Positions 61,877 through 64,000 of a stretch of DNA of 64,000 bases are shown here, one piece after another (position 1 is the first letter of the stretch; every line of letters starts with the position of its first letter). Origin of the DNA: Cupriavidus basilensis (GTDB taxonomy: Bacteria > Pseudomonadota > Gammaproteobacteria > Burkholderiales > Burkholderiaceae); assembly GCF_008801925.2 (NCBI RefSeq), contig NZ_CP062803.1:3782001-3846000 (forward strand), in the 5' to 3' direction. Made by a program: the position numbers and the translations under genes. Below the pieces are notes generated by a model that saw only the letters and a list, made by a program, of their open reading frames with translations, ran no database searches and was not told where the DNA came from.

Positions 61877-63582
61877 GGATAACTCCTTCACTAGAGAGTG
61901 AATATCGAATGACCTAAGTTGGCGACCCGACCGACCCGAGGCGCGATACAGCGATGCGACCCCAATCGAGCGAGCGATTCATCGGCGCACGGCGCGCGTT
62001 GTGGCCGCACGCTAATGAATTCGGTGGCAGGGGCACCGCGGCGCGCGATGCGAATGTGGCCAAGCGGAGCCCGCAGCCGGGCTTCTGACGCTTGCCGCGC
62101 CCTGGAATATTCGATCTGCCCGCGCCATCCGCCGGATCGGCGCGCGACATGAAAAGAGAGATATCGGCCGGCATTTCCGTGATGCGGGCCAGGCCACGCA
62201 CACCACGTACGGCATTTTTTCGGGGGTAGTTCGCCCATCCCGTTACTGGGCCAAAGGAGACTGCACGCGTTTTAGAAAACCAGTACGGCTTGGTCTGCGT
62301 CAAAGTTCTAGTGCTCCTGAGCTACCTGTTTCATTGCATCGAAGTGGGTGGCGCTCATCGTCGCGCATCACGTCCAACCTCATCGTTGCATCTTGCTGTC
62401 TTGCCTGCCACGCAGGCCATGCAATGAAGTGAGACTCTTGTCAAGGCGAATCATAATTCGTTTGTTGGGCGATGTTAAGAAAAAAGTGCAAAAAAACTTG
62501 CGTGTGAGCATGACAACTTCATCGTCTTCGTCGTTGCACTGCGCTGACCTCGTCTTTGCTTGCGCGCGCTACGCTCTCATCGCGTCTCTCGCACCCTCAC
62601 GACGCTGCTCTCGACCATGCTCGATGCCCCTTCGACACGGCATCGCGCGAGCGTGAAGACGTCGCTGGCGTAGTGCGGATTTTCGGCGTGCGCATCGCAG
62701 TCGGCGCGTCTTCCATGCCCTTCGGCAATGCCGATTCCCGCTCATTGTGTAAAGCCGGAAACCCGCATGTACAAAGGCTTTTGGGGAAGCAGAAAAGTTC
62801 TGTGCGACAACCTTGAGCAGGCGTTGCGCGAGCGCCGGGACGCGTGATGACTGGATGCGATCGAGCGCTGCGAGGACATCGGCAGCGCCACCGCGAAGAC
62901 GCGCATCCGCAACGCGGCGCGCGACGCGGACAGTGCGCGTCGCCTCAACCCGGCACGCACGCTCACGCGCGGCGCGCGCAGTGATGCGCCGACGCAACGG
63001 TTTGAGAATCGTCACCGCGACACGCGCTCTCCAACGATGCATCGAACGATGTCGGTCACCATCTCGCACTCGCTTCGCGCAAGCGTCATCGACACGTGAG
63101 ATGCCCTTCCGAGTCTCACTTCGACGGTGGTCTCACGGCGGTGTCGGCATGCGTCCGACAGCGGATGACTTCGCGCGTCGACCAGGGTGGCAGATCGCGT
63201 GGCAAGGCATCGGCTCGCGCACCATCCGAATGGTCTACTGCCAATGGAGCAGGTCGCCGGTGCGCGCAAGGAACGAGAGCGTGGATGGCCGCACGCGCCG
63301 GCGTCCCTGAGCCATCAGGCACGGCATGGCGCCCCACTTGAAACGCACCGCTAGAGGATTGCTTCGAGTGCCGCGCAGCGGACAATTTGCTGCATGACAG
63401 AATCCGCTTGCTTCCATACGCCAGGCCGGCCTGCGGCAGTTGCCGGGGGGGCTTTGGTGCGTACGCAAAGGCGGCCTGGCGATTGCAGTGCGAGCGCATC
63501 GCCAGTAGATTGGCGTACGTGCGCCGCCGGGTTGACCCTGTGCTGGCATCATGGCGCGCACCAACTCGAAGAGGAGATCCCG
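61877..63582. other. Gene-poor 1.7-kb region upstream of the histone gene
   Basis: Only short, low-quality open frames are present; an Arg-rich frame at 62569-63069 (minus) is the longest but has the odd composition of a shadow frame. An AT-richer pocket at about 62430-62510 (GCGAATCATAATTCG; GTTAAGAAAAAAGTGC) stands out. A 6-bp inverted repeat TTCACT/AGTGAA (61887-61902) lies in the histone leader. I see no tRNA or known ncRNA. Confidence 0.5.
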
Positions 63583-64000
63583 ATGCACTTTACTGCCCCC
63601 CGCTGCGTCGCACGCGCCGTCGCCGTCGCGGCACGCACCGCCGTGCTCGCCGGCGCGCTGCTGGGTAGCGCCGCTGCGCTGGCCCAGGCCACCCCCGCCG
63701 GCTCATGGAAGACCATCGACGACGCTACCGGCAAGCCGCGCGGCCTGGTGGAGATCAGCGAACAGAACGGCGTCTATAGCGGCAAGCTGGTCAAGAGCTT
63801 TACCGACAACGACGGCAAGACCAAGGTGTGCGACAAGTGCACCGACGCGCGTCGCGACCAGCCCATCATGGGGATGACCATCATCACCGGCCTGCGCAAG
63901 ACCGGCGACAACGAGTGGAGCGGCGGCGAGATCCTCGACCCCGAAAGCGGCAAGCTCTACAAGACCAAGATGTCGCTGGCGGACGATGGCAAGAAACTCA
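63583..64000 (+). CDS. DUF2147 family secreted protein (partial)
   Basis: The ATG at 63583 follows GAGGAG; the frame is open to the window end (139 residues). A signal peptide covers about 1-35 (VAVAARTAVLAGALLGSAAALAQA). The DUF2147 pattern is visible: TPAGSWKTIDDATGKPRGLVEISEQNGVYSGKLVK, CDKCTDARRDQPIMGMTIITGLRK and GGEILDPESGKLYKTKMSL. Members are small periplasmic or secreted beta-proteins of unknown function. The C-terminus lies outside the window. Confidence 0.87.
   Translation, partial: MHFTAPRCVARAVAVAARTAVLAGALLGSAAALAQATPAGSWKTIDDATGKPRGLVEISEQNGVYSGKLVKSFTDNDGKTKVCDKCTDARRDQPIMGMTIITGLRKTGDNEWSGGEILDPESGKLYKTKMSLADDGKKL

Noticed and set aside
62569..63069. 166-residue Arg-rich open frame on the minus strand
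   Set aside because: Composition is dominated by Arg, no family motif, no ribosome binding site, and overlapping frames on the other strand are equally long; treated as a GC-rich shadow.

Overview
The window looks like a chromosomal segment of a high-GC betaproteobacterium of the family Burkholderiaceae, most likely Cupriavidus or a close Ralstonia relative. The grounds are the almost uniform high GC, and the presence of PhcA and a PhcB/PhcS-like pair, which are hallmarks of Ralstonia and Cupriavidus. The gene orders also fit: leuS-lptE-holA-proA-hemJ, bamE divergent from fur, aroQ-accB-accC-prmA-(zinc-ribbon protein)-tpx, and split pntAa/pntAb/pntB. Species assignment is inference. No rRNA, tRNA, insertion sequence, prophage or CRISPR array was recognised. 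Most of the window is core metabolism and housekeeping.

Layout. 1-1.8 kb: leftward PhcB-like methyltransferase and the N-terminus of a membrane sensor kinase (PhcS/LqsS class). 2.2-4.1 kb: cytochrome b561 plus two YceI proteins. 4.4-10.9 kb: purB, a YibF-like GST, nudJ-mnmA, a DapA paralogue overlapped by an unknown small gene, and a TorF-type porin. 11.4-15.1 kb: pntAa, panD, pntAb and pntB, with the beta-alanine enzyme gene lying inside the transhydrogenase cluster. 15.4-16.5 kb: an unusual response regulator with an interrupted receiver domain. 16.5-27.1 kb: rRNA methyltransferase, DsbA-like isomerase, hemJ, proA, holA, lptE, leuS, dapB and bamE, all leftward, then fur rightward. 27.2-28.2 kb: phcA. 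28.4-34.5 kb: tkt-gap leftward; speE, a VOC protein, rsmE and yidB rightward. 34.5-35.6 kb: a secreted guanyl-specific RNase and an extended barstar-family inhibitor in one overlapping operon. 35.9-45.9 kb: maeB, thiL, pgpA, pncC, pyrF, corA, mtgA, aroE and a TonB-like protein. 46-52.8 kb: RNase II-family enzyme, a FabG-like reductase, ubiC, a YqiA-like esterase, mpl and an unknown protein. 52.9-60.9 kb: tlpA, aroQ, accBC, prmA, a DUF3426-like protein, tpx, a PfkB kinase and a glycine-zipper lipoprotein. 61.3-64 kb: an H1-like histone, a gene-poor 1.7 kb stretch, and the start of a DUF2147 gene.

How it fits together. Three separated loci (phcB/phcS-like, phcA, and the response regulator at 15.4 kb) suggest cell-density signalling of the Ralstonia Phc type. 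tkt, gap and maeB belong to central carbon metabolism; panD, pnt, accBC and the FabG-like reductase connect CoA, NADPH and acyl chemistry; lptE, bamE, mtgA, mpl, tonB and the porin serve the envelope. Several perfect palindromes lie in promoter or intergenic regions (upstream of maeB, phcA and hemJ, and between panD and pntAb). They, and the RNase/barstar pair, are the parts most worth follow-up. Most gene identities rest on my reading of protein motifs and on remembered family features, not on database searches.
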